Assembly (NCBI GenBank): GCA_026983715.1 | Contig: JALSTM010000216.1 | Location: 1 to 39,256 of the forward strand | Source of the DNA: Desulfobacterales bacterium | Lineage (GTDB): Bacteria; Desulfobacterota; Syntrophobacteria; B119-G9 | Length of the DNA: 39,256 bases | Direction: 5' to 3' | Shown: in pieces, positions 16,853 through 24,808 of the stretch | How the letters are laid out: each line of letters starts with the position of its first letter | How positions within the stretch are numbered: the stretch's first letter is position 1 | The notes under the pieces: generated by a model | What the model was told of the DNA's origin: nothing | What the model saw: the letters and a program-made list of their open reading frames with translations, nothing else | Database searches by the model: none | Program-made: the position numbers and the translations under genes

Positions 16853-17767
16853 TTGAACAAATTAGAACGGGAAAGGAAACCCATCACGATAAGCATGACA
16901 GGAAAGGAATTTACTGAACATAGACACGTTATTCAAAACGGTTTTTCTAATAGTTCTACTGGCTCCCATGTTCCTCGAGTTATTGCAGTAACGAGTGGAA
17001 AAGGTGGGGTTGGTAAGAGTAACATAGTCTTGAACCTTGCCATCGCGCTGGGGAAGCTTGGCAAGAAGGTTCTGATAATGGATACCAACCTCGGCCTCTC
17101 TAACATCGATATCCTCTCTGGGCTCTGCCCGAAATATTCCTTTTCTCACCTGTTTACCGGGGATAAAAGTATAGAAGATATTCTGGTTGATGGCCCTGGA
17201 AATGTACAAATTTTACCTGCCCACGCAGGGCCGGGTTCCCTACGTGAACTCACAGCGGACAGAAAACTGTTCTTGTTGGGACTTTTTGACGATTGGCGAC
17301 CAGAATTTGACATTTTTCTGATTGATACTGCTCCCGGGATTTCCGGTGAAGTTCTCTACTTCACAACGGCGGCAAGCGAAAAAATGATAGTTATTACCCC
17401 TGAACCCACATCTATAAGCGATGCCGCTACCCTTATCAAAATACTCCACACCGATTGGGCTGAGAAGCATTTCAGGATCCTTGTAAATAAAGTGGCCAAT
17501 GACAGTGAAGGGATGGATGCTTTCCTGACTCTTAGCAAGATTCTCGATCAAAGTGTGGGCTTCCTGTCGTTAGATTACTTGGGTAGTGTGCCTTTTGACC
17601 CAAAAATCCCCGATGCCGTAAGGCTCCAGAAACCCTTGATTCTAGCTTATCCAGAAACTCCGGCATCATGTAACTTCTTGGAATTATGTGAGAAGCTTCT
17701 TGAGGCTTCAATGCCACCTCAAAATGGGGGCATAAGATTTTTTTGGAAGAAATTTCTAAATATTTAA
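16853..17767 (+). CDS. MinD/FlhG-family ATPase
   Basis: This is a 304-residue deviant-Walker ATPase of the MinD/ParA family, closest in look to FlhG, the MinD-like regulator of flagellar number and placement. The Walker A motif SGKGGVGKSN is at about 48-57. The second lysine, DTNLGLSNIDIL and LIDTAPGI (Walker B) all fit. The C-terminus, RFFWKKFLNI, could form a short amphipathic helix like the MinD membrane tail. No flagellar gene is nearby, so the role could instead be polar placement of pili or signalling proteins. The start is uncertain: TTG at 16853 has a weak site, and ATG at 16895 would shorten the non-conserved N-terminus. It lies behind a sigma-54 promoter, with a two-component gene pair after it. 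Confidence 0.88.
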   Translation: MNKLERERKPITISMTGKEFTEHRHVIQNGFSNSSTGSHVPRVIAVTSGKGGVGKSNIVLNLAIALGKLGKKVLIMDTNLGLSNIDILSGLCPKYSFSHLFTGDKSIEDILVDGPGNVQILPAHAGPGSLRELTADRKLFLLGLFDDWRPEFDIFLIDTAPGISGEVLYFTTAASEKMIVITPEPTSISDAATLIKILHTDWAEKHFRILVNKVANDSEGMDAFLTLSKILDQSVGFLSLDYLGSVPFDPKIPDAVRLQKPLILAYPETPASCNFLELCEKLLEASMPPQNGGIRFFWKKFLNI

Positions 17768-17826
17768 GAATGGTTGTACGGATTAACATTAGTGAATAAG
17801 ACTTATTAATTAAAATTTTACTTTTA

Positions 17827-17842
17827 TTGCACAGTGTTTGCA
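17827..17842 (+). promoter_or_regulatory. Sigma-54-like site before the HD-GYP regulator gene
   Basis: TTGCACAGTGTTTGCA matches the sigma-54 consensus except that the first G of the -24 GG pair is T. Spacing to the -12 GC is exact. RNA would start near 17853, 55 bases before the ATG at 17908. The mismatch is at a strongly conserved base, so this is a weak candidate made plausible by its position. Confidence 0.35.
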
Positions 17843-17907
17843 TCATTGTTTGGCGGTCTTGGGGATCAAGGTCTACCGCTATTTCAACATTTGTTGTTTG
17901 AGGTGTT

Positions 17908-19560
17908 ATGAGAATAATAGTCATAGATGATGATCCACGCATCGGTCAGTATATTGTTGAATGCACGAGAAATATTAACGGATACATGGTGGAAGATTTC
18001 TCCGATCCACTGGCTGGAATTGAATATGTGCTAAACAATGAAGTTCTGTGTGTGTTTCTGGATATTCATATGCCAGGTATCGACGGCCTGGAAACGCTTA
18101 TTCAGCTCCGTGAGAAAAAACCTCACGTACCGGTTGTAATGATGACCGGGAGCCCATCGCTCGATTTGTCGATTCAGGCACTCAGAAATGGTGCTACGGA
18201 TTTCTTGACCAAACCGTTTTCCGCTGACCAGTTGTTGTTGTGCTTGGAGAGGGTTAAAAGAGAAACTGAGATGCTCAATGATAAAATAAGACTAGAGGCT
18301 AAACTTAAAGCCAAAAAGGATATTGATAGGTTAAACCGGGAACTAGCTCTCAGGGCCAAGTTGCAGGCAGCGTTGTTTAGTATATCACAAGAACTTGATG
18401 ATTTAAAAACAGAGTCAGAGATACAGGAAAAAATCGTTGAACTAGCATGCAAGTTTCTTAATGTGAGTAAAGCGGCCTTCTTGTTTTACAACTCCGATGT
18501 AGACGGAATGGTAGTAGTCGCGAGCAGAGGGGTTTATGAGGATTCTCATCGTGGCCTTGTTCTTCCGTATAGGGACAGTATTTTGAAAAAAGTTTTGAAC
18601 TCAGGATGCCCTTATATTGCCTCATCACTGAATGGTTCTCCCCGGCTTGATCCTTTCTTTTCTACCTGGGCCCTGAGAAAGCCGCCCCTGGTATGTTTTC
18701 CCGTGGCACTGGCTCAAAGAAATTGTGGTGTCTTAGCACTAGGTGAGAAAAATAACAACGAGCTTTTTACGGGGAAGGAATTGAGTCTTCTTGAATTCCT
18801 TGTGCGAAAGGGCTCGCTGTGTCTTGAGAATGTTTCGCTGTATGGAAACTTGAGCAGAAATTTCTACGGAACGCTAAAGTCTCTTGTTACGGCGCTAGAG
18901 GCGAAGGATGTTTATACCAAGTGGCATTCGCAGAGGGTAACCGAGTATGCGGCGATGATTGCAAAAAGCCTCGGATGCTCGGAGAAAGAGATCGAATCCC
19001 TTCGTACCATTACTTTTCTCCATGACATAGGAAAGCTCGGTGTCCAAGATTCTTTGCTTAATAAACCGGGGGAACTGTCTCAAACCGAGTACTACGCAAT
19101 ACAGTTGCATACTCTTATAGGGGAGAAAATAGTAGAAAACCTGAATTTAAATGGTGATGAGATTGCTATTATCAGGAATCATCACGAGTGTTGGGATGGT
19201 AGCGGTTACCCCGATGGCTTGGTCGGGGAAGAGATCCCTTTTCTGGCCAGGATTGTGGCAGTTGCGGATTCTTTTGATGCTATGACATCTAATCGTTCTT
19301 ACAGGAAGGCGTTGAATACCGAAGAAGCCATGGTGAGGCTCGTGGAACAGAGGGGACGCCAGTTTGATCCCATGGTGGTAGATGGATTTCTTGCGGCTCT
19401 AAAGGATAGCAAATTATCTTCTGCCCACATATTTGGGTACAGGAATTCCTTTGACGGATTTTGTTCTGAAATTTTGGATTGGGGATACGTTATCAAGGGA
19501 GGCTCGGAAGATGCTCGTTTACAAGTGTGCAGGTTGGCCAGCGGATCACTTGTTTCTTAG
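17908..19560 (+). CDS. Response regulator with GAF and HD-GYP (c-di-GMP phosphodiesterase) domains
   Basis: This 550-residue protein has a receiver domain (1-120; acidic pocket at 7-9, phospho-acceptor Asp52, Thr80, Lys102), a coiled linker (125-170), a GAF-like domain (about 175-320) and an HD-GYP domain (about 325-505). HD-GYP hallmarks are intact: His372-Asp373, HHE at 425-427 and the GYP at 433-435. HD-GYP enzymes hydrolyse cyclic di-GMP to pGpG or GMP. Phosphorylation by a kinase, plus a ligand in the GAF domain, would control activity. About 45 C-terminal residues have no recognisable domain. A GAGGTG site precedes the ATG. The histidine kinase 48 bp downstream is the likely partner. 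Confidence 0.93.
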   Translation: MRIIVIDDDPRIGQYIVECTRNINGYMVEDFSDPLAGIEYVLNNEVLCVFLDIHMPGIDGLETLIQLREKKPHVPVVMMTGSPSLDLSIQALRNGATDFLTKPFSADQLLLCLERVKRETEMLNDKIRLEAKLKAKKDIDRLNRELALRAKLQAALFSISQELDDLKTESEIQEKIVELACKFLNVSKAAFLFYNSDVDGMVVVASRGVYEDSHRGLVLPYRDSILKKVLNSGCPYIASSLNGSPRLDPFFSTWALRKPPLVCFPVALAQRNCGVLALGEKNNNELFTGKELSLLEFLVRKGSLCLENVSLYGNLSRNFYGTLKSLVTALEAKDVYTKWHSQRVTEYAAMIAKSLGCSEKEIESLRTITFLHDIGKLGVQDSLLNKPGELSQTEYYAIQLHTLIGEKIVENLNLNGDEIAIIRNHHECWDGSGYPDGLVGEEIPFLARIVAVADSFDAMTSNRSYRKALNTEEAMVRLVEQRGRQFDPMVVDGFLAALKDSKLSSAHIFGYRNSFDGFCSEILDWGYVIKGGSEDARLQVCRLASGSLVS

Positions 19561-19608
19561 TCTTGCTAAACCGGGAGATTCTAAGGGTATTAAAGGGAGA
19601 GAAAATAT

Positions 19609-20430
19609 ATGACAGTTAATCGTCTAAATCCTTCAGTGACCTCAGAAGTCTTGGAGGAACTGCTGGCGAGGGACCGAAAAGCCTTGCTTGGCGAGATGAT
19701 CCAGGGGGTATTGCATAACATAAACGGGCCGTTGCAAAATATTTTCATGGCCACGGAACTGTTAAAGGATCAACTCCTCCATCATAAGAAATTCCTTAGT
19801 TCAAGTGGTCTTGCCGATAACAAGCTTCTGGAAGACGTAGAAAAGCAACTGGCGCGACTGGGACATATCCAGGAAGGGGCTTACAATCTTTCCAATTTAA
19901 CTCAAAACCTGATCCAAGGAATGCAGATCCAGGGCGGAGAGGTGAAAACTGACCTCAATGTGGCCATCAGGAAGCTGGTGGAATTCTTCCAGAACAACCT
20001 CTTTTTCAAGCACAGAATAAAAGTTATCCTCGACCTAGACGAAAAATTGCCCCGGGTAAACGTCCCTATCTCAGATTTCTGGCAAAGTGCTGCTCACATT
20101 GTGAAAAATGCCATAGAAGCGATGGAGAACGTAGACTCAGATCGGATTCTCACCATAAAAACCTCTTATGACCACGGCAACGTCATTGTATCGTTTAGAG
20201 ATACCGGCATTGGTATACCGAAGGAAGTAAAGGATAAAATCTTCAACCTATATTACACAACAAAAAAATCTCATTCTACCGATAATGGTGATACTTCGGA
20301 GACTCTAGGTCTGGGCCTATATTGCGCCAAACACTTAATGTCGAAGCACGGGATTGACATAAGTGTCGAGTCTGGAAATGGATGGACAGAATTTTCTTTG
20401 ATAATTCCGTTGCATGAATACGATTCGTAG
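19609..20430 (+). CDS. Cytoplasmic sensor histidine kinase without an obvious sensor domain
   Basis: This is a 273-residue kinase. A short N-terminal helical part leads to a dimerisation/phosphotransfer region with His36 in GVLHNINGPLQNI, an H-box variant with Asn after His. The catalytic domain has an N-box (Asn167 in VKNAIEAM), a G1 box (DTGIGIP), an F-box region (FNLYYTTKK) and a G2 box (LGLGLY). There is no membrane segment or PAS/GAF domain, so it must take its signal from a partner protein, perhaps the MinD-like ATPase or the regulator encoded upstream. GGGAG precedes the ATG by 9 bases. Pairing with the HD-GYP response regulator is inferred from adjacency (48 bp). Confidence 0.9.
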   Translation: MTVNRLNPSVTSEVLEELLARDRKALLGEMIQGVLHNINGPLQNIFMATELLKDQLLHHKKFLSSSGLADNKLLEDVEKQLARLGHIQEGAYNLSNLTQNLIQGMQIQGGEVKTDLNVAIRKLVEFFQNNLFFKHRIKVILDLDEKLPRVNVPISDFWQSAAHIVKNAIEAMENVDSDRILTIKTSYDHGNVIVSFRDTGIGIPKEVKDKIFNLYYTTKKSHSTDNGDTSETLGLGLYCAKHLMSKHGIDISVESGNGWTEFSLIIPLHEYDS

Positions 20431-20580
20431 CAGCGATGAGTTGATAAAGGGAGCTTGTATCTCAAGAGTTAAGGCGCGAAATGACTACTTATTCACGAAA
20501 AAACCCTAAATCACAACCATACATTGTGAAAGCATATGCAGGAGAAACTAAGTGAAGAGAAAAAAATGGCTGCTAAGTAC

Positions 20581-20610
20581 TTGACTATACAGCATTCATA
20601 CGGTTATAAG
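20581..20610 (+). promoter_or_regulatory. Sigma-70-type promoter upstream of the small RNA
   Basis: TTGACT (20581-20586) and TATAAG (20605-20610) each match 5 of 6 bases, with an 18-base spacer. RNA would start near 20617, inside the adjoining sigma-54 site, so the two polymerase forms could compete or alternate. Confidence 0.55.
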
Positions 20611-20616
20611 AAAAAG

Positions 20617-20632
20617 TGGCACGGTGCTTGCT
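20617..20632 (+). promoter_or_regulatory. Consensus sigma-54 promoter of the small RNA
   Basis: TGGCACGGTGCTTGCT matches the extended consensus TGGCACG-N4-TTGCW at every defined position. The predicted RNA start is near 20643. A terminator lies only about 50 bases further on, so the site is not placed to drive the protein gene at 20841. Confidence 0.8.
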
Positions 20633-20642
20633 AAACCTTAAA

Positions 20643-20727
20643 TAACAGCAGGAAGTAGCGTGATACTCCCTGACCCCTCCTCCCTCCTTCCCTGGCCACG
20701 GGTAGTTTCCCGTGGCCATTTTATTTT
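20643..20727 (+). ncRNA. Candidate sigma-54-dependent small regulatory RNA with anti-Shine-Dalgarno repeats
   Basis: A transcript of about 85 bases is predicted from the sigma-54 start near 20643 to the terminator T-tract; from the sigma-70 start near 20617 it would be about 110 bases. It has no reading frame of note. Bases 20666-20692 are almost all C and T and contain CCTCCT twice (20676-20681 and 20683-20688), each the complement of the Shine-Dalgarno AGGAGG. The 3' end is a 10-bp hairpin with a U-rich tail, as in Hfq-type small RNAs. The layout (sigma-54 promoter, short RNA, terminator) recalls Vibrio Qrr and Pseudomonas CrcZ, without visible sequence similarity. Function is inferred; expression is untested. 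Confidence 0.6.
20693..20727 (+). terminator. Strong rho-independent terminator of the small RNA
   Basis: A perfect 10-bp stem (TGGCCACGGG at 20693-20702 with CCCGTGGCCA at 20709-20718) has a 6-base loop and is followed by TTTTATTTT. It separates the upstream promoters from the epimerase gene. Confidence 0.9.
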
Positions 20728-20744
20728 GAAGTTTTCAATAATCC

Positions 20745-20773
20745 TTGACAACTGATCTTAGAAGAGATTTCAT
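20745..20773 (+). promoter_or_regulatory. Sigma-70-type promoter for the epimerase gene
   Basis: A perfect -35 TTGACA (20745-20750) is followed after 17 bases by TTTCAT (20768-20773), a 4/6 -10 match. It lies after the terminator and about 60 bases before the ATG at 20841, the right place to start the epimerase transcript. Confidence 0.5.
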
Positions 20774-20840
20774 TAGGTTGCACGTAGCAGCAAGCCACAG
20801 AGGAACTTTGGTGCTTTACTTTCAGGGATAGGAGGATTCC

Positions 20841-21773
20841 ATGGGCGAAAAACAACCCTGCAGTAAAAAGATCCTTGTATGCGGGGCGACGGGGTTTATC
20901 GGAAAGAAACTCTGTTCTTTAATCATCAAATCAGGTCACGAATGTTATGTATTCAGTCGCAATCCGTCTGGTGCCGAGAAAATACTTCCTTCTGCTGTAA
21001 AAATTTTCCCCTGGCACGCAACAAAAGAACTTCCTTCTAGTCAAATCCTTGAAAAGGTCGATGCTATAGTAAATTTGATTGGCGCGCCGATCTTTACATA
21101 TTGGACCAGGAAAAAGAAGGAAGAGATTGTGGAAAGTCGCATAAAAAGTACGGAGAATCTTGTAAAGGGTATTTCGGCTTGCAATAGACCTCCGGAGGTA
21201 TACGTTGGCGCGTCGGCCGTTGGATACTATGGGGACAAGGGAGAGGAGGAATTGAGCGAGGATTCCCCACCCGGAAGTGATTTTTTGGCCCAGCTTTGCG
21301 TGGCGTGGGAGAGAGAAGCTCGGAGGGCGAGGGAGTATGGAGTGAGGGTCGTATGCATACGGACTAGCCCTGTTTTGGGGAGAAATGGGGGAATGCTTGA
21401 AATCATGTTAAGGCCGTTTCGTTTTGGCCTTGGTGGCCCCTTGAGTGACGGTAAACAGTGGATGCCCTGGATACACTTGGAAGACGAGGTGGGGATAATA
21501 TTAATGACCATAGAAAACGTTAAAATAAGTGGACCTGTAAACGCCGTAGCGCCTCACCAGGTAAGGAATATTGAATTTACTAAAACTCTTGGAAAGTTAC
21601 TGCGACGCCCCACCTTTATGAGGGTCCCACGTTTTGTTCTCAAGGTGTTGCTGAAAGAACTTGGTGAAGCAATGCTAGCGAGTCAAAAGGTGTCTTGCCG
21701 TAAGGTACTCGAGACGGGATACCGCTACAGGTTCCCCAGACTGGAAGAAGCTCTGCGCGAATGTCTTACTTAG
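20841..21773 (+). CDS. TIGR01777-family NAD(P)-dependent epimerase (SDR39U1-like)
   Basis: This is an extended short-chain dehydrogenase of 310 residues. The Rossmann motif GATGFIG is at the N-terminus. The active-site region is represented by VGASAVGYYGDKG, with tyrosines in the YYG motif, then RTSPVLGRNGGML and the typical PWIHLEDEV. The family (YfcH in E. coli) is widespread and its substrate is unknown; a nucleotide-sugar epimerase or reductase role is generally assumed. AGGAGG precedes the ATG, and the gene follows a probable sigma-70 promoter. PBP1B is encoded 85 bp downstream, so a cell-envelope link is possible but unproven. Confidence 0.92.
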   Translation: MGEKQPCSKKILVCGATGFIGKKLCSLIIKSGHECYVFSRNPSGAEKILPSAVKIFPWHATKELPSSQILEKVDAIVNLIGAPIFTYWTRKKKEEIVESRIKSTENLVKGISACNRPPEVYVGASAVGYYGDKGEEELSEDSPPGSDFLAQLCVAWEREARRAREYGVRVVCIRTSPVLGRNGGMLEIMLRPFRFGLGGPLSDGKQWMPWIHLEDEVGIILMTIENVKISGPVNAVAPHQVRNIEFTKTLGKLLRRPTFMRVPRFVLKVLLKELGEAMLASQKVSCRKVLETGYRYRFPRLEEALRECLT

Positions 21774-21858
21774 CGTATATTCGAGTTGCCGGTGATGAGA
21801 AAAAATCTGGAGAGCTTATCTTGGGCTCGATAGCTGATTAAACCAGGGGCGTAATTTT

Positions 21859-24189
21859 ATGGGCAAACGAAAAGTCAGAAAAAGCCGAACGAACATATCG
21901 TCGTTTTTGTTCAAAACCCTGATAGCTCTATCCATCGTTTTCCTGATATCATTTGCCTGTTACGTGGCTTATTTGACGGTAACCATAGAAGGGCGATTAT
22001 CGCAGAGAAAGTGGAGTATCCCTTCAAGAGTTTATTCAGACTCGGAATATATTTTCCCGGGGGAGAAGATTAGCAAGCAGGAATTCGTGGATATGTTAAG
22101 GCTCCGGGGCTACAGGCAATATTCCTATCGCCCTGATCGCCCGGGCGGATATTGGACCGGGAAAAACTGGCTTGAGGTGTATTTGAGGGACTTTACCTAT
22201 CCGCAGAGGAGGTTTGAAGGGTTTCGGTTAAAAGTGGTTTTTAGCAGGGGCAGAATTAGAAGCATGAGAAGAAACAACAGGCCATTAAACCTGGTGGAGA
22301 TTGAACCGGTGGAGCTGGCACAGCTCTTTGGGCCACAAAAGGAAAGCCGTTACCTTGTATCCTATGACCAAGTGCCCAAATACCTTATAGATGCGGTGGT
22401 AACCATTGAAGACAGGCGTTTTTTTGAACACCGCGGGATCGATTGGCGCGGGATACTGCGGGCTCTCTGGGTTGACATAAAACATAGAAGCGTTGTTCAG
22501 GGGGGAAGTACCATTACCCAGCAGCTTGTGAAAAATTACTTCCTGGAACCTAAAAGATCCTTTGTACGAAAAGCCAAAGAAGCAATAATGTCGGTAATTA
22601 TAGAAACCCTTTACTCCAAGGAAGAAATCCTAGAAATGTATCTTAATGAAATATACATGGGACAAAAAGGAGGGGTTTCGATAAATGGCATGGGTGAAGC
22701 CTCACGGTATTTCTTTGGTCACGGGGTCTCCGATTTAACCCTTGGAGAAGCTGCTACCCTTGCAGGCATTATTAGGGCACCGAATTACTATTCCCCGTTT
22801 TCAAATCCTGAACTGGCAAAAAAGCGGAGAAATCTGGTCCTGGAGATGATGCTTAAGGCAGGTAAGATTTCCAGGGAAGAATATGACAAGGCATTGGCCG
22901 AGCCAGTAGTTCCGTCAAGAACTCCCTCACCAATCAGGAAGGCTCCTTATTACGTGGACTTCTTAAAACGTCAGCTTGAAGAACTTTACCCGCAAAAGGT
23001 TCTCACGAGCATGGGCCTGAAAATATTTACCACCCTAAACCCGTACTTTCAGGTTTCTGCGAGAAAGGCGTTGAGGGAGGAACTCAGCCGGCTTGAAAAA
23101 GAGTACCCGGCTCTAGTAACAAAAAACGAGGATCAACCTCTCCAGGCAGCCATGGTGGTAGTTCAGCCCAAGACAGGTGCAATATTGGCAATGATAGGTG
23201 GGAGGGACTACAGGTACAGTTCTTTCAACAGAGCAGTAGATGCTCACAGGCAACCTGGTTCGGCTTTTAAGCCCTTCGTTTATCTTGCCGCCCTTGATAA
23301 GTTTACTCCCGTTTCGATGCTTGAAGACAAGCCGGTAGAGTACCGAGTGGGTGGTAAAACATGGATTCCGAAAAACTATGATGGGCATTACCACGGTAGA
23401 GTTACAGTGAGAACAGCGCTTGAACAGTCGCTCAATGCTGCAACCGTTAATATGGCCATGGAAGTTGGGTTAAACAGGATTATCGATACAGTGAAACAAT
23501 TGGGGGTAAAATCTGAGTTAAAGCCGTACCCTTCGTTGGCCCTGGGGGCCTTTGAGATGACACCGCTTGAACTGGCCAGGGCCTATTGTGTTTTTGCCAA
23601 CGAAGGGCAGATTCCGTACCTGTTGACTTTGAGAGACGTGGTGAATGAACACGGGGAGATCGAAGAAAAAAGAAACATTGGATTCAAAACGATATGCAGC
23701 CCTGCTAGGGCCTTTATTATTACAAAAATGCTTGAAGGCGTGGTACAATATGGTACGGCAAGAAGGTTGAAAAGCTATGGTATAACCTTTCCGTGCGCGG
23801 GCAAAACCGGTACCACAAGCGATTATCGAGACGCTTGGTTTGCAGGATACACGAGTGATGTACTTGTGATTGTATGGGTCGGTTTCGACAATAATAAAAA
23901 TACGCACCTCTCGGGATCAAGAGGGGCTTTGCCAATTTGGGCTAATTTCATGAACCGTATCAAGAAAAGGCTCAACCCTAGACCCTTTGTCATGCCGCCA
24001 GGCGTAGTCAAGATACGTGTCAGGGTCAATGTCGACTGGCCACCTCCGTGGCAGAGACCTACGTCGTACGATGAATACTTCCTAAAAGGAACGGAACCGA
24101 AGCCTGTTGACTATGGTGGTGCGGGAAGAAGCGGAATAAGAGACTGGGCCGATGGAATTTGGAAGGGAATAAAAGATGTCTTTCACTAA
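21859..24189 (+). CDS. mrcB: Penicillin-binding protein 1B (bifunctional transglycosylase/transpeptidase)
   Basis: This is a class A PBP of 776 residues that polymerises and cross-links peptidoglycan. It has a short cytoplasmic tail, one membrane anchor (about 17-36), a UB2H-like segment (about 50-140), a GT51 glycosyltransferase domain with catalytic Glu184 in EDRRFFEHRG and the GGSTITQQLVKN motif, and a transpeptidase domain. The latter has the SxxK motif SAFK at 468-471, SLN, and KTGT at 649-652. The UB2H-like region is what makes this PBP1B rather than PBP1A. In enterobacteria PBP1B needs the lipoprotein LpoB. The next gene also encodes a lipoprotein and overlaps by 14 bp, though it is TPR-type and not LpoB-like. 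Confidence 0.95.
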   Translation: MGKRKVRKSRTNISSFLFKTLIALSIVFLISFACYVAYLTVTIEGRLSQRKWSIPSRVYSDSEYIFPGEKISKQEFVDMLRLRGYRQYSYRPDRPGGYWTGKNWLEVYLRDFTYPQRRFEGFRLKVVFSRGRIRSMRRNNRPLNLVEIEPVELAQLFGPQKESRYLVSYDQVPKYLIDAVVTIEDRRFFEHRGIDWRGILRALWVDIKHRSVVQGGSTITQQLVKNYFLEPKRSFVRKAKEAIMSVIIETLYSKEEILEMYLNEIYMGQKGGVSINGMGEASRYFFGHGVSDLTLGEAATLAGIIRAPNYYSPFSNPELAKKRRNLVLEMMLKAGKISREEYDKALAEPVVPSRTPSPIRKAPYYVDFLKRQLEELYPQKVLTSMGLKIFTTLNPYFQVSARKALREELSRLEKEYPALVTKNEDQPLQAAMVVVQPKTGAILAMIGGRDYRYSSFNRAVDAHRQPGSAFKPFVYLAALDKFTPVSMLEDKPVEYRVGGKTWIPKNYDGHYHGRVTVRTALEQSLNAATVNMAMEVGLNRIIDTVKQLGVKSELKPYPSLALGAFEMTPLELARAYCVFANEGQIPYLLTLRDVVNEHGEIEEKRNIGFKTICSPARAFIITKMLEGVVQYGTARRLKSYGITFPCAGKTGTTSDYRDAWFAGYTSDVLVIVWVGFDNNKNTHLSGSRGALPIWANFMNRIKKRLNPRPFVMPPGVVKIRVRVNVDWPPPWQRPTSYDEYFLKGTEPKPVDYGGAGRSGIRDWADGIWKGIKDVFH

Positions 24190-24769
24190 GGTAAATCTAT
24201 CTATTTGGTTGCGATATTTAGGAGTGCTTGGGGTAACTGCTGTTTTTCTTATCATCGTCGGGTGTAGCACCTCACCCCTGTATACACCGCAACCGGTACC
24301 CCAACCTCGAAAGTATCCGTATCCACCCGCTTCCACGGGAAAAGGACCTACGCCTGAAAAGGGAATTGCAACCAACAGGGAAAATGTGGTTATCGTTTCT
24401 CCGGAAGAAAGTAACCAGCCTTCCCCTGTCGTTGACGACTCATCGCCTCAACACATGGCGTCCCTAGAACTGGTAGACGTGGGGAGGAGAAATATCGAGG
24501 CAGGGAACGTCGATCAGGGGATAAGCATGCTGGAGAGGGCAATTTCGCTGGATGCCTACAACAGGCGAGCGTATTATTATCTTTCCGTAGCTTGGCTAAA
24601 AAAAAACCAGCCCTCGAGGGCACTGGAATTTGCAAAGAAGGCGGAATTGCTATGCCAGGGTAGGAAGAGGGAATTAAAAAAAATCTACTTACTGGAGCGG
24701 GATATCTACCTGCGAATGGGAAATAAGGACAAGGCGGACATGTACCAGTGGAAAGCGGATAAGTTGTAA
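24176..24769 (+). CDS. TPR lipoprotein coupled to PBP1B
   Basis: This is a 197-residue lipoprotein: a hydrophobic signal ends in IIVGC with Cys30 as the lipidated residue, then a proline-rich linker (about 33-90), then two TPR-like repeats (about 95-190) with MLERAISLDAYNRRAYYYLS as the clearest. It would be anchored in a membrane with the TPR part in the periplasm. The start lies 14 bp inside mrcB, so translation is coupled. Its lipid anchor, extended proline-rich linker and overlap with mrcB are what one would expect of an outer-membrane activator of PBP1B, as LpoA/LpoB are in enterobacteria. No sequence similarity to either can be claimed beyond LpoA also having TPR-like helices. Confidence 0.85.
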   Translation: MSFTKVNLSIWLRYLGVLGVTAVFLIIVGCSTSPLYTPQPVPQPRKYPYPPASTGKGPTPEKGIATNRENVVIVSPEESNQPSPVVDDSSPQHMASLELVDVGRRNIEAGNVDQGISMLERAISLDAYNRRAYYYLSVAWLKKNQPSRALEFAKKAELLCQGRKRELKKIYLLERDIYLRMGNKDKADMYQWKADKL

Positions 24770-24808
24770 AAAGGGGGGTGTAAACGTATTCTTGTCAATG
24801 AAGTTATA

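Larger units (their letters stand above)
20431..20840. other. 410-bp intergenic region with a probable small RNA gene
   Basis: There is no protein gene here. In order it holds about 150 bp with no recognised feature, a sigma-70-type promoter (20581-20610), a perfect sigma-54 promoter (20617-20632), a short transcribed stretch with tandem CCTCCT motifs, a strong terminator (20693-20727), a second sigma-70-type promoter (20745-20773), and the leader of the next gene. Confidence 0.75.

Noticed and set aside
16836-16858. GTGGTAGGCGCTTGAA near the MinD-like start looked like another sigma-54 site
   Set aside because: Spacing between GG and TTG is one base short and the -12 GC is missing. The perfect site at 16770 is the better explanation.
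17532-17942. 136-codon minus-strand frame spanning the gap between the MinD-like and HD-GYP genes
   Set aside because: It is antisense to well-supported genes at both ends, has no ribosome site and no recognisable domain.
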